From positions 806,001-870,000 of the forward strand of contig NZ_CP062948.1 of assembly GCF_014898175.1 (NCBI RefSeq): a stretch of DNA of 64,000 bases, read 5' to 3'. The stretch comes from Bifidobacterium lemurum. Lineage in GTDB: Bacteria > Actinomycetota > Actinomycetes > Actinomycetales > Bifidobacteriaceae. Shown here in pieces: positions 40,817-49,445 of this stretch; position 1 is the first letter of the stretch, and every line of letters begins with the position of its first letter. Under the pieces are notes generated by a model. It ran no database searches. It had not been told where the DNA came from and saw only the letters and a program-made list of their open reading frames with translations. A program made the position numbers and the translations under genes.

Positions 40817-41112
40817 GATATTACGTTTGTCAAATCGACTAACCATGTCGCGTCGCCGCCTCCCCGCCCACGGCGACGACGGACTCAAGGCGAAACCCTC
40901 CCGAGACACCCCGTGACGACCGCGTGCGAACGCGCCGAATAACCGGAAACTCTTATTACAGCCACGCGGAAAGGCGCGCAAATACGCCATTTTCACAGGC
41001 AACACCCCTTCACTTCACAACCCTTTCGTTCCACGAAGCATTCGCGCGCCAACGGAAGCGCCGCATGGGAAAAGTCCGCCGATGGCGCTCGCCCGTTGGA
41101 CAATGCAGTACT

Positions 41113-41134
41113 TTATTTATATACTTATAGATAA
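41113..41134. promoter_or_regulatory. 22-bp palindromic operator, site 4
   Basis: TTATTTATA-TACT-TATAGATAA, one mismatch in the right arm. It lies 49 bp upstream of the DUF624 gene, which is transcribed away from the importer. Confidence 0.72.
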
Positions 41135-41182
41135 GAGATGACCAATTGGTGGCAATCCACAGCGCAGTGAAGGAACGAACCG

Positions 41183-41830
41183 ATGCGATTTAATATCAAC
41201 GCCCCGTTCTGGCAGTTTATGAACACCCTGGTACGGTTCACCGCTTTGAATCTCGTGTTTCTTCTGACCACCATCCCCATGGTGACCATCGGACCCGCGC
41301 TTGCGGCCTTGTACAGCACGCTGTTCGCCTACAACGACCATGATGACATTCGTCTGGTGCGGGAGTATCTGAAGCGCTTCAAACGCGAATTCAAACACGG
41401 CCTGATCTCAGGACTTCTTCTGTTCCTTCTCGCCGCCGCGATCGTTTTCGGACTCGCCTTCTGGAACGCATGGGATTCCAACGCCGCATACGGACCATTG
41501 ATCCTGCTGATCATCGCCGCCATCGTCGTCGTGCTGATCGCGGAATACCTGTTCCCCCTGCAGGCGCGCTTCGCGAACCCCCTCAAACGCCAATGGCAGC
41601 TTGCCGCGATGTTCCCATGGAGGGCGTTCCCCTGCTCGCTGGCGTTGCTGGGCGTTGACACGTTCGCCCTCGCCCTCGCGTATTTCGTGCCTTTCATACG
41701 AGTTCTGGCGATTCTTTTCGGTTTCGCATGGGTGGCCTACGCCAAATCCCTGCTCCTGCTCTGGGGATTCAAGCGCTACGGCGGCCTCGGAGCCGTCGAG
41801 CAGCCCACCTTCGTCAACGCCCACGACTGA
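41183..41830 (+). CDS. DUF624 (YesL-like) membrane protein
   Basis: A 215-residue protein with five or six membrane helices, starting MRFNINAPFWQFMNTLVRFTALN. The early NLVFLLTTIPMVTIGPALAALY segment is the family core. YesL-like proteins lie beside LplA/LplB/YtcP importers in many Firmicutes and bifidobacteria; their job is unknown, perhaps transporter assembly. GAAGGAACGAACC precedes the ATG. It is divergent from the importer with operator sites 3 and 4 between, so all are probably co-regulated. Confidence 0.88.
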   Translation: MRFNINAPFWQFMNTLVRFTALNLVFLLTTIPMVTIGPALAALYSTLFAYNDHDDIRLVREYLKRFKREFKHGLISGLLLFLLAAAIVFGLAFWNAWDSNAAYGPLILLIIAAIVVVLIAEYLFPLQARFANPLKRQWQLAAMFPWRAFPCSLALLGVDTFALALAYFVPFIRVLAILFGFAWVAYAKSLLLLWGFKRYGGLGAVEQPTFVNAHD

Positions 41831-41994
41831 TCCGAAACCCCGGATAAGGCCGCGGCGCACAGTCCCGCCCGCAAAATGGAAAACCCGGACGGACCGGACC
41901 GGCCTCGCGGACGCGAACTCCGCACAAACATGAGGGGACGATCCCCAAAGACGGCTCCCCGCCGCCTCCCATAAAGCCCACTATCATACAGGAA

Positions 41995-42036
41995 GGTCCC
42001 GTATCCGTCGGATGTGACGGACACGGGACCTTCTTT
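41995..42036 (+). terminator. Terminator after the DUF624 region
   Basis: AAGGTCCCGTATCCGTC ... GACGGACACGGGACCTT followed by CTTTCG, about 165 bases beyond the DUF624 stop. One mismatch in the stem. Confidence 0.75.
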
Positions 42037-42041
42037 CGTCA

Positions 42042-42077
42042 TGTCTCCTATCCGATGGGTCGGATAGGAGACATGCC
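42042..42077. terminator. Perfect 16-bp hairpin after the GH31 gene
   Basis: CATGTCTCCTATCCGA, four-base loop TGGG, and the exact mirror. It begins 6 bases past the GH31 stop on the minus strand. No T run; probably a terminator or mRNA end-protector for the gene at 42083. Confidence 0.7.
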
Positions 42078-42082
42078 ACGCG

Positions 42083-44497
42083 TCAGAGGCGCGCGACCCC
42101 TCCGGTGGAGGCGACGGCCTCGCCCATGCCGAGGGCCGCGGAGAACTCGCGTCCGTCGGAGCTGGACACTTCCACGCCGCCATCGACCTTGCGTGCGGTG
42201 AAGGTCACCGAGGAACCATCGACTTCGGTGACGACGGCCTCGCCGGCCTCGACCTGATCGAGGAACACACGGACCAGCGCGTCCTTGCCGTACTCGTAGT
42301 CGGGGGGTTCCGCGCCCGGCTTGGTGACGAGCACGCTGCCGTCACGCACCCACAGCGGGATGGTGTCGTAGCCGTGGGTTTCGGTGCGCCACTGGCCGTT
42401 GACCACCCGCACGGTCTCGCCGGTGAACCAGTTGGTCCAAGTGCCGGCGGGCAGATAGTAGTTGACCTCGCCCGAGTAGGTGAACACGGGGGCCACGAGC
42501 AGGTCGGGGCCGAACATGTACTGGCGGTCGAGCGGGCGCGCGGTCGGATCGTCCGGGAATTCCAGGAACATCGAGCGCATGACCGGGGTGCCGTTGATAT
42601 GCGGGGCCAGACCGGTCTGGTAGACGTACGGCATCAGGCTCAGCTTGAGCTTGGTGAACGTGCGGGCCACGTCGACCGCGCTCTGGCCGGGCGCGTTGAC
42701 CACGCCGTTCTTCTCGTCCTCCTCGTCGAACAGCCACGGCACACGGTACACGGTGGAGCCGTGCATGCGCGAGTGGGAGCCGAGCAGACCGAAGGCGACC
42801 CAGCGCTTGTAGACGGCCGGATCGGGGAACGCGCCCTCGAAGCCGCCGATGTCGTGGCTCCAGAAGCCGAAGCCGGAGCTCGTCAGCGACAGGCCGGCGC
42901 GCAGGGTCTGCGCCATGCCGTTGAACGTGGACTCGCAGTCGCCGCCCCAATGCACGGGCTGCGTCTGGCCGCCGACGGTGGCCGAACGGGCGAACAGGCA
43001 GGCCTGTCCCTTGCCGTAGGTCTCCTCGATGGCCTCGAAGACGGCCTGGTTGTAGAGCTGGGTGTACCAGTTGTGCATCGACAGCTTCGGGGAGCCGTCG
43101 AACCACACCACATCGCGCGGGATGCGCTCGCCGAAGTCCGTCTTGATGGCGTCGACGCCCTGCGCGAGCAGGCCCTTGACCTTGTTCTTGAACCATTCGC
43201 GGGCGTCCGGATTGGTGAAGTCGACCAATCCCATGCCGGCCTGCCAGAAGTCGGTCTGCCGGACCTCGCCGTTGGCCTTCTTGACGAGATAGCCGTTGGC
43301 CTTGCCCTCGGCGAACATGGATCCGCGCTGGCCGATATACGGGTTGATCCACGCGCAGATGTGCAGGCCCTTGTCCTCATGCAGACGCTTGAGGGTGGAT
43401 TCGATATCGCCGAAGAAGCGCTTGTCCCACTCGAAGTCGGTCCAGTGGAATTCACGCATCCAATAGCAGTCGTAGTGGAAGGCGCTTAGGGGGATGTCAC
43501 GCTCGGCCATGCCGTCGATGAAGGAGTTGATCGTGTCCTCATCGTACTTGGTGGTGAACGAGGTGGTCAGCCACAGACCGTAGGTCCACGCCGGCACGTT
43601 GGCCGGGCGGCCCACGAGCGCGGTGTAGCGCTCGAGGATCTGCTTGGGGGTGGGACCGTAGATCACGCAGAAGTCGATCGTCTCGCCCGGCACGGAGAAC
43701 TGCACGGCCTCGGTGTTCTCAGATCCGACCTCGAAGGAGACGTGGCCGCGGTTGTTGACGAGCACGCCGTAGCCGCGCGAGGTCATGTAGAACGGGATGT
43801 CCTTGTAGCCCTGCTCGGATGCGGTGCCGCCGTCCTCGTTCCAGATGTCGATGACCTGGCCGTTCTTCACGTACGCGCCGAAGCGTTCGCCGAAGCCGAA
43901 CACCTCCTCGCCCACGCCCAGATGCAGCTGGATCGCGGAGAACACGTCGGATTCGTCGTACGCGGAACCGTCCATGGAGACGCCGAACTCGCCGACCGGC
44001 TGCGCGCTGACGGCGGACATCGGGTTGAGCTTGAAGCGGGCGAGCGACTTGCCGGCGGATTCGGTCAGCGTCTTGCCTTCCGCGTCGAGGAACTCGAGGC
44101 TCCACGGCGAGCCCTTGGTCACACGCGCGGTCAGACCGCCGGTGGTCAGTTCGACGGTCGCGCCGTCCACGCCGACCTCGCCGTCGCCCTCGCCGTCCGC
44201 CTTCACCGACACATAGTCGCGTCCGGCGGTCTCATCGGCGTTCAGCGGGAAGCCGGGATACTCGGTGGCGCCCTGCCAATGCTGGGCGACGACGCGGATC
44301 ACACCTTCCGCGGGCGAGGTGACGTCCACGTTGAACGTGGGCAGGTTGAGGGTGTCGTAACGGCCGCGCACCTTGCTGGTGGTGGCGAGCACGTTGAGGC
44401 TTTCGCCATCCGCGCCGATGCCGAGCTCGTATGCCTCGCGGGCGTACAGCGCGTCGACGCCGTCGCGGATCATCCAGTATCCATTGGTGAACTTCAT
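42083..44497 (-). CDS. yicI: GH31 alpha-xylosidase/alpha-glucosidase, long form
   Basis: An 804-residue YicI-type enzyme. Nucleophile Asp454 in AIKTDFGERIPRDV; acid/base Asp in HWGGDCESTFNGM. It keeps the full distal C-terminal beta domain that the paralogue at 30957 lacks. No signal peptide, so cytosolic. AGGAGCGAACCTT precedes ATG 44497. Third gene after a second ABC importer on the same strand, so it probably works on what that system brings in: alpha-xylosides such as isoprimeverose, or alpha-glucosides. No 22-bp palindrome is nearby; the LacI gene at 48205 is its likely regulator. Confidence 0.9.
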   Translation of the reverse strand: MKFTNGYWMIRDGVDALYAREAYELGIGADGESLNVLATTSKVRGRYDTLNLPTFNVDVTSPAEGVIRVVAQHWQGATEYPGFPLNADETAGRDYVSVKADGEGDGEVGVDGATVELTTGGLTARVTKGSPWSLEFLDAEGKTLTESAGKSLARFKLNPMSAVSAQPVGEFGVSMDGSAYDESDVFSAIQLHLGVGEEVFGFGERFGAYVKNGQVIDIWNEDGGTASEQGYKDIPFYMTSRGYGVLVNNRGHVSFEVGSENTEAVQFSVPGETIDFCVIYGPTPKQILERYTALVGRPANVPAWTYGLWLTTSFTTKYDEDTINSFIDGMAERDIPLSAFHYDCYWMREFHWTDFEWDKRFFGDIESTLKRLHEDKGLHICAWINPYIGQRGSMFAEGKANGYLVKKANGEVRQTDFWQAGMGLVDFTNPDAREWFKNKVKGLLAQGVDAIKTDFGERIPRDVVWFDGSPKLSMHNWYTQLYNQAVFEAIEETYGKGQACLFARSATVGGQTQPVHWGGDCESTFNGMAQTLRAGLSLTSSGFGFWSHDIGGFEGAFPDPAVYKRWVAFGLLGSHSRMHGSTVYRVPWLFDEEDEKNGVVNAPGQSAVDVARTFTKLKLSLMPYVYQTGLAPHINGTPVMRSMFLEFPDDPTARPLDRQYMFGPDLLVAPVFTYSGEVNYYLPAGTWTNWFTGETVRVVNGQWRTETHGYDTIPLWVRDGSVLVTKPGAEPPDYEYGKDALVRVFLDQVEAGEAVVTEVDGSSVTFTARKVDGGVEVSSSDGREFSAALGMGEAVASTGGVARL

Positions 44498-44585
44498 AAG
44501 GTTCGCTCCTGAAAGTAGTGGCCTCGGCGGGAAGAGGAAAACGCCGAGGCCGGGTTTCGATATTGCGTTATTGCGTGCCGTGCGA

Positions 44586-45470
44586 CTACTTGACCGCGCC
44601 GGTGGTGATGCCGCGGGACAGCGTGCGCTGGAAAATCAAGTAGAAGATGAGCGTCGGCACCAAGCTGATCAGCGATGCGGCAGCAGTAGTGGTCACGTCC
44701 ATCAGGCGGTCGCCTGTCAGCGAGCTGACCGCGATCGGCACTGTCTGTGTGGCGTTGTCGATGAGGAACGCCATCGGAATCATGTACTCATTCCATGTCC
44801 AGATGAAGAAGAACACGAGCATGACGCTGAGCGTGGGCTTCGAAATCGGGAACACGATGTCTTTGAAAATGCGCCAGCGGCTCGCGCCGTCGATGGTCGC
44901 GGCTTCAAGAATGGCCTTCGGGAACGTGCCGTACACCGATGACAACAGGTAGGTACCGAACGCGCTTTGGATGACCGTGAAGATGATGACGATGGACCAC
45001 TGGGAGTTGTAGAGGCCAATCTCCTTGAACATAATGTACAGCGGGTAGAGCAACGCCTCCTGCGGTATCATGTTAGCCAACATAATCAGCAGCACGATCC
45101 AGCGACGGCCTTTGACACGGCCGATGCCGAGCGCGAAGGCGTTGAACATCGACAGGATCACAGCCAGAACGGCCACCAGGCCGGAGGTCCACACGCTGTT
45201 CCAGACCTTTTCGGGGAAGTTGACGCGGTCCCAGAATTTGCTCAGACCATCGAGACTGAACTCACTCGGCCAAGACAGCGGTCCGGACGCGTTGTAGTCG
45301 GCGGTGGTCTTGAAAGCGTTTAGCAGCAGGACAATGAACGGGAAGAGCATCACCAGGCCGCCCACGATCAGAAGCGCCAGAATCAGCCAATCGCCTGCGG
45401 AACGGTTCTTGCGGGCGCGGGGCACGCGTGTTTTCTTGCCGGACTTGGCTTGTATGGTTGCGGTGGTCAT
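44586..45470 (-). CDS. ABC sugar permease (MalG type)
   Basis: A 294-residue permease with a basic N-terminal tail and six helices. The EAA loop reads TIDGASRWRIFKDIVFPISKP, where the shared ATPase docks. Four bases separate it from the MalF-type gene, so they are co-translated. Part of the second CUT1 importer. Confidence 0.93.
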   Translation of the reverse strand: MTTATIQAKSGKKTRVPRARKNRSAGDWLILALLIVGGLVMLFPFIVLLLNAFKTTADYNASGPLSWPSEFSLDGLSKFWDRVNFPEKVWNSVWTSGLVAVLAVILSMFNAFALGIGRVKGRRWIVLLIMLANMIPQEALLYPLYIMFKEIGLYNSQWSIVIIFTVIQSAFGTYLLSSVYGTFPKAILEAATIDGASRWRIFKDIVFPISKPTLSVMLVFFFIWTWNEYMIPMAFLIDNATQTVPIAVSSLTGDRLMDVTTTAAASLISLVPTLIFYLIFQRTLSRGITTGAVK

Positions 45471-45473
45471 GGC

Positions 45474-46439
45474 TTACTCCTCGTCTTCCTTCTCAACCTT
45501 CTGCTGCAGGTTGGTGAACAGGATCGACACGATGACGATCACAACCGTCAGGGCGGTGGCGATCGCGGCGCCGTAGCCCACCTGCTGCGACTGGAAGAAC
45601 TGCGTGTATGAGTAGTACGACGGCACAATGGTCGACGTGCCGGGGCCGCCCTTGGTGAGCATGTATACGGGACCGAACACCTTCAGAGCGGCGATGGTGC
45701 AGGTCAGCGCCACCACGAAAATCTCGGGCTTGATGGCCGGCAGAGTAATCGCGAGGAAGCGCTGCCACCAGTTGGCACCGTCGAGGCTGGCGGCTTCATA
45801 GAGTTCGGGGTCCACACGCTGCAGACCGGACATGAAGATGACCAGCGGATAGCCGAGCTGAATCCAAATCATGATGAGCATGAGGAAGATCAGAGCCGTG
45901 TCGGGCTTACCGAGCCAGTCATGCTGCAGACCACCCAGACCGATCGCCTCCAGCAGCGCGTTGAGAGCGCCGTTCTCAGGACGGAAGATCCATCCCATGA
46001 CCAGCGAGGCGACGGCGATGGGCAGCAGCTGCGGGAAGTAGTAGATGGCACGCATCGTTGAAGCGGTTTTCGCGCCGAACTTCTTCTGCACCACATCGAA
46101 AATCAGTGAGGCGAGCACCAGACCGATAAGGATGGGGATCACCACCATGGCGATGATCATCCAAATGGAGTTACGGAACGACACCCAGAAGGTCTCGTCC
46201 TGGAACAGGCGAATCCAGTTGTCAAGACCGGCCCAAGTGGGAGGCTTGATGCCGCGGTAGTTGGTGAAGCTCAGATAGATGTTCCAAATGGCGGGGATGA
46301 TGATGATCCACAGCAACATCAGGAAGCCGGGAATCAGATAGAGCCAGAATCGGCTTGATGGACTGCCGGGGATGCGGGACATGCCCTGTTCCCGCACGGC
46401 CGCCTGTCCGGATGACTTCGGTGTCTTACGTTTGCTCAT
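45474..46439 (-). CDS. ABC sugar permease (MalF type)
   Basis: A 321-residue permease. The chosen start is ATG 46439 (MSKRKTPKSSGQ), followed by a cytosolic tail and six helices. The EAA loop is SLDGANWWQRFLAITLPAIKP. The upstream signal is only GGAAGAAG, and an ATG at 46382 (MSRIPGSPSS) is a possible alternative. Lies after the binding-protein gene and before MalG. Confidence 0.92.
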   Translation of the reverse strand: MSKRKTPKSSGQAAVREQGMSRIPGSPSSRFWLYLIPGFLMLLWIIIIPAIWNIYLSFTNYRGIKPPTWAGLDNWIRLFQDETFWVSFRNSIWMIIAMVVIPILIGLVLASLIFDVVQKKFGAKTASTMRAIYYFPQLLPIAVASLVMGWIFRPENGALNALLEAIGLGGLQHDWLGKPDTALIFLMLIMIWIQLGYPLVIFMSGLQRVDPELYEAASLDGANWWQRFLAITLPAIKPEIFVVALTCTIAALKVFGPVYMLTKGGPGTSTIVPSYYSYTQFFQSQQVGYGAAIATALTVVIVIVSILFTNLQQKVEKEDEE

Positions 46440-46561
46440 GGGGGGGCTTCTTCCTAACAGGTTTGTCAACGTTGACTGAGGCGCGGCGCCGGCCTGGCAC
46501 TGTGCCATTCGGCCTAGGCGCCGCACATCACGGGGAAGGTGTGTCGGAGACTGGCGTTTGT

Positions 46562-47863
46562 TTACTTAACGCCGGCCGACTCGACGCCCTTGTTGTAGTT
46601 CTCTTCCATCTGAGACAGCACGGTCTCGACGTCGGCGGTGCCATTCACAAGCTCCTGCAGGGAAGCGTTGAGCTCGTCGTAGAAGGTGGAGGTCGGCCAA
46701 TCCGGGTAGAAGCCGAGGGCATTGTTCTCAAGCACACCATTGAAGGAGGTGATGAGTTCCTTGGTCTTCTCGTCGGTGATGGCATCCGGCTCGGCGGCGA
46801 TAGGCAGACCGCCGGAGTTGCCCATGAGGTTCTGAATTTCTTCGCTCAGAGTGAAGTCGATGAATTGGGCGGCGGCATCCTTCTTCGTGGAGTTCTCAGG
46901 AATCACCCAGATGTTGCCGGAGGAACCGACCACCTTTTCGGTTTCGGGGAAGAGCGAGAAGGTCCAGTTGGTGTCAGCCATGTCGGTCTGGAAACGGCCG
47001 AACCACCAAGTGCCGGAGAAGAACATCGGATAGCTACCCTTGATGAAGTTCTGGCCGGCATCCTCAGCCTTCAGACCGGTGGAATCCTGGGAGATGTAGC
47101 CCTTTTCGACCCAGTCCTGAATGGTTTCGGTGGCGTAGGTGAAGGCCTCGTCGCTCCAATCGACGTCGCCCTCGTACATCTCGTACGCCTGAATCAGCTC
47201 GTCATCGGCCTTCTGCAGCACGAGCTGCCACCACAGGTGCTGCAGCGGATACTCGGCCACACCTTCGGAGAGCGGGGTCACGCCGTTGTCGACAAACTGC
47301 TGCATGGCGTCTTCGAGCTCGTCCATGGTAGTCGGGATTTCGATGCCGTACTGGTCGAACATGTCCTGGTTGTAGTACATCACGATGTCTTCGCCGTAGT
47401 TGGTGATGCCATACCAGTCGCCGGAGCCCATGATGCCTTTTTCGTTGTACTTGCCAGTGTCGGCGAGGGATCCGGTAATCTTCTCGTCCCAGCCGTACTG
47501 GGAGACGTAGTCGTTCAGGTTGGTCAGCAAGCCCTGGCTGGCGAGCAGACCGGCGGTGGCGTTGCCCTTGTTGTATTCCATAACGTCAGGGGCGTCATCG
47601 GAATTAAGCACCTGGCTGGCGTTCTGGCGAATCTGCTCGAAGGACTTCTTCTCGAATTCGACCTTGATGCCGGTCTCTTCTTCAAACAGCTCCATCGCCT
47701 TTTGCCATGCGATGCCCTGAGCGCCGTTGTCTTCCTCGTAGTGCCAGATCTTGATGGAGGTGGGATTCTCTTCCTGCGCGGTTTCACCGCTGCCGCAACC
47801 GGCAAAGCCGATCATCGTGGCCACGGCAAGACCGGCGGCAATGAACTTACGTGATGACTTCAT
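46562..47863 (-). CDS. ABC importer solute-binding lipoprotein
   Basis: A 433-residue extracellular sugar-binding lipoprotein of the CUT1 family. Signal peptide MKSSRKFIAAGLAVATMIGFAGCG with lipobox FAGC|G, lipid-anchored Cys at about residue 23. Normal length for a mono- to oligosaccharide binder. AAGGAGAAACG precedes ATG 47863. First gene of a four-gene unit with MalF, MalG and GH31. Its 340-bp leader has a candidate promoter and three LacI-type palindromes. Confidence 0.93.
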   Translation of the reverse strand: MKSSRKFIAAGLAVATMIGFAGCGSGETAQEENPTSIKIWHYEEDNGAQGIAWQKAMELFEEETGIKVEFEKKSFEQIRQNASQVLNSDDAPDVMEYNKGNATAGLLASQGLLTNLNDYVSQYGWDEKITGSLADTGKYNEKGIMGSGDWYGITNYGEDIVMYYNQDMFDQYGIEIPTTMDELEDAMQQFVDNGVTPLSEGVAEYPLQHLWWQLVLQKADDELIQAYEMYEGDVDWSDEAFTYATETIQDWVEKGYISQDSTGLKAEDAGQNFIKGSYPMFFSGTWWFGRFQTDMADTNWTFSLFPETEKVVGSSGNIWVIPENSTKKDAAAQFIDFTLSEEIQNLMGNSGGLPIAAEPDAITDEKTKELITSFNGVLENNALGFYPDWPTSTFYDELNASLQELVNGTADVETVLSQMEENYNKGVESAGVK

Positions 47864-47905
47864 CGTTTCTCCTTGATTCGGCGCCTTTACTGATAAGAAG
47901 GCCCC

Positions 47906-47920
47906 TCGAATCGTTTCGAA
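47906..47920. promoter_or_regulatory. LacI-type operator candidate A
   Basis: TCGAA-TCGT-TTCGA, related to the GAAACGTTTC box in the LacI gene's own promoter region. It lies just downstream of the candidate -10 of the transporter operon, a position suited to repression. Confidence 0.5.
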
Positions 47921-47935
47921 CGACCTCTTGATTAG

Positions 47936-47963
47936 ATAATAAAACGAATGAACCAACAAACAA
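47936..47963 (-). promoter_or_regulatory. Candidate promoter of the second transporter operon
   Basis: Minus-strand TTGTTT (47958-47963) and TATTAT (47936-47941), 16 bases apart, about 70 bp upstream of the binding-protein start in an AT-rich stretch. An inverted repeat ATTGATT-N5-AATCAAT lies at 47974-47992, just upstream of it. Confidence 0.45.
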
Positions 47964-48007
47964 AATCATTTCGATTGATTTCGACAATCAATTCGACGAA
48001 TTTCGAC

Positions 48008-48021
48008 TGTGAGCGCTCACA
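48008..48021. promoter_or_regulatory. Perfect LacI-family operator palindrome
   Basis: TGTGAGCGCTCACA, a perfect 14-bp palindrome with the central CG of LacI-family sites. It lies 145 bp upstream of the binding-protein start. It is the best candidate in this region for the LacI protein at 48205 or for a global LacI regulator. Confidence 0.7.
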
Positions 48022-48204
48022 CGCTGATCAGGGGATCCGACATCCGTCAAGCCATCCAGAATGACGACGACCGCCCGCGCGCATGCCTCCGCAACCGGCA
48101 CCCGCGCCAGCCACACAGTGCAGCAACCGACGTACCGCGACAGCCGACGCGCCATGACGAGGCCACCATGCCGCCGCATGCGCGCCGGCCGCCTGTCGAA
48201 CCGA

Positions 48205-49221
48205 TCAGTTTCCACGCAGTCCCATCGTGCCGCGCGCGAGGTACTCCGGAGACATCAGCTCCACATACCCAACGTCCCGACGATGCCCTTCCAGCACTTC
48301 CATCAGCAGGTCGACCGCACGGGAACACACCTGGGAAGGCTGCATCGGCATCTCATCCACCGGACGCGTCGACTGCGCCGTGCCATACGTGCACGCCCCC
48401 ATCAACGAGATGTCCTGCGGCACACGCAATCCGCGATCCTGCAAGGCGACCTGAAGATTCTGGATATGCGCGGAGTTCGTCTGGCAGATGATCATGCTCA
48501 GGTCGGGCTCCTCGCTGAACGCCTCGTCCAGCAACAGCTTGACGTCGGCCATGCCGTAGCCCGTCGACGACTTGAACATCACCGACACCCCCAGATCGGC
48601 CCCACGCTTAACCGCGGCGTCACGACATCTCACCAGGTAGTTCGAGCCGTCCTCATAGGCGAAGCCTGTGGACCCGACCATCAATATCTTTCTATGACCC
48701 AAGGCGTACGCCTTCTCGATCACCTCGCGCCCCATCCGCTCAAAATCCAGATCGACCGAGTAAACGCCGTCGGAATTGCTGGGATATCCCACCGCGACCG
48801 TCGGCACGTCCAAGGTCTTCGCCACCTCGGCGCGGGAGTCGACCATCAGCACATCCAACAGCAGGATGCCGTCCACCATGCCGCTGGACACCACACGGGT
48901 CAGTTCCTGGTCGCCATACTCGTGCATCAGCAGCAGGATGTCGTAGCCGTAGCGCTTGGCCCGCGTGGCCAGCGCGAAAAAGAACAGAGCATAGTTCGAA
49001 TAATCGGTGTAGTCGTGGATCGGCGAGCTCAACGCCAACACCTTGGTCGGCTCACCGCGCAGAGTGCGCGCGTTCAGCGACGGCGTATACCCCAACTCAC
49101 GCGCCGCCTGCATCACACGCTCCTTGGTTGCGGCCTTGATGGACCGCTTGCCGCTCATCACATACGACACCGTGCTGATGGACACGCCCGCGCGCGCCGC
49201 CACGTCTTTGATTCCAGCCAT
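48205..49221 (-). CDS. LacI-family transcriptional regulator
   Basis: A 338-residue sugar-responsive repressor. The N-terminal HTH and hinge read MAGIKDVAARAGVSISTVSYVMSGKRSIKAATKERV, the classic LacI signature. The periplasmic-binding-protein-like effector domain follows. ATG 49221 has GGGAGG at proper distance; ATG 49227 two codons earlier would sit too close to it. It lies directly upstream of the second ABC importer and alpha-xylosidase genes on the same strand and probably controls them. Its own promoter region has GAAACGTTTC at 49260. Confidence 0.93.
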   Translation of the reverse strand: MAGIKDVAARAGVSISTVSYVMSGKRSIKAATKERVMQAARELGYTPSLNARTLRGEPTKVLALSSPIHDYTDYSNYALFFFALATRAKRYGYDILLLMHEYGDQELTRVVSSGMVDGILLLDVLMVDSRAEVAKTLDVPTVAVGYPSNSDGVYSVDLDFERMGREVIEKAYALGHRKILMVGSTGFAYEDGSNYLVRCRDAAVKRGADLGVSVMFKSSTGYGMADVKLLLDEAFSEEPDLSMIICQTNSAHIQNLQVALQDRGLRVPQDISLMGACTYGTAQSTRPVDEMPMQPSQVCSRAVDLLMEVLEGHRRDVGYVELMSPEYLARGTMGLRGN

Positions 49222-49259
49222 ATCCATCGCCTCCCAACCTCGCTGGACCTTCGTCTATC

Positions 49260-49269
49260 GAAACGTTTC
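49260..49269. promoter_or_regulatory. LacI-type box in the LacI gene leader
   Basis: GAAACGTTTC, a perfect 10-bp palindrome 39 bp upstream of the LacI start. It suggests autoregulation. Confidence 0.5.
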
Positions 49270-49333
49270 TCTAATCGTAAACATCCGTCAAGACCTGCAT
49301 GTCCCGATGGTTCAACACGCCGACGAGCTGTTT

Positions 49334-49404
49334 CCGGCTCCGGTTTGGTTACACTTGCAAGTGGAACTTGTTTTCACTTGCAAGTGTAACCAAACCGGAG
49401 CCGG
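49334..49404. promoter_or_regulatory. Perfect 30-bp inverted repeat with double operator
   Basis: Two perfect 30-base arms around an 11-base spacer. Each arm contains its own palindrome CACTTGCAAGTG, flanked by TTACACTTG / CAAGTGTAA. The structure ends 42 bp before the antitoxin gene, so it is a likely autoregulatory operator of the toxin-antitoxin unit. It could also terminate read-through as a hairpin. Confidence 0.75.
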
Positions 49405-49445
49405 CCGCGGCGTAGCCGACTCCATAAAAAGAAAGGGGAACGGCT

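Noticed and set aside
47864..48204. Small genes opposite the LacI 3' end
   Set aside because: The frames are antisense to LacI or cross the operator cluster and lack ribosome sites.
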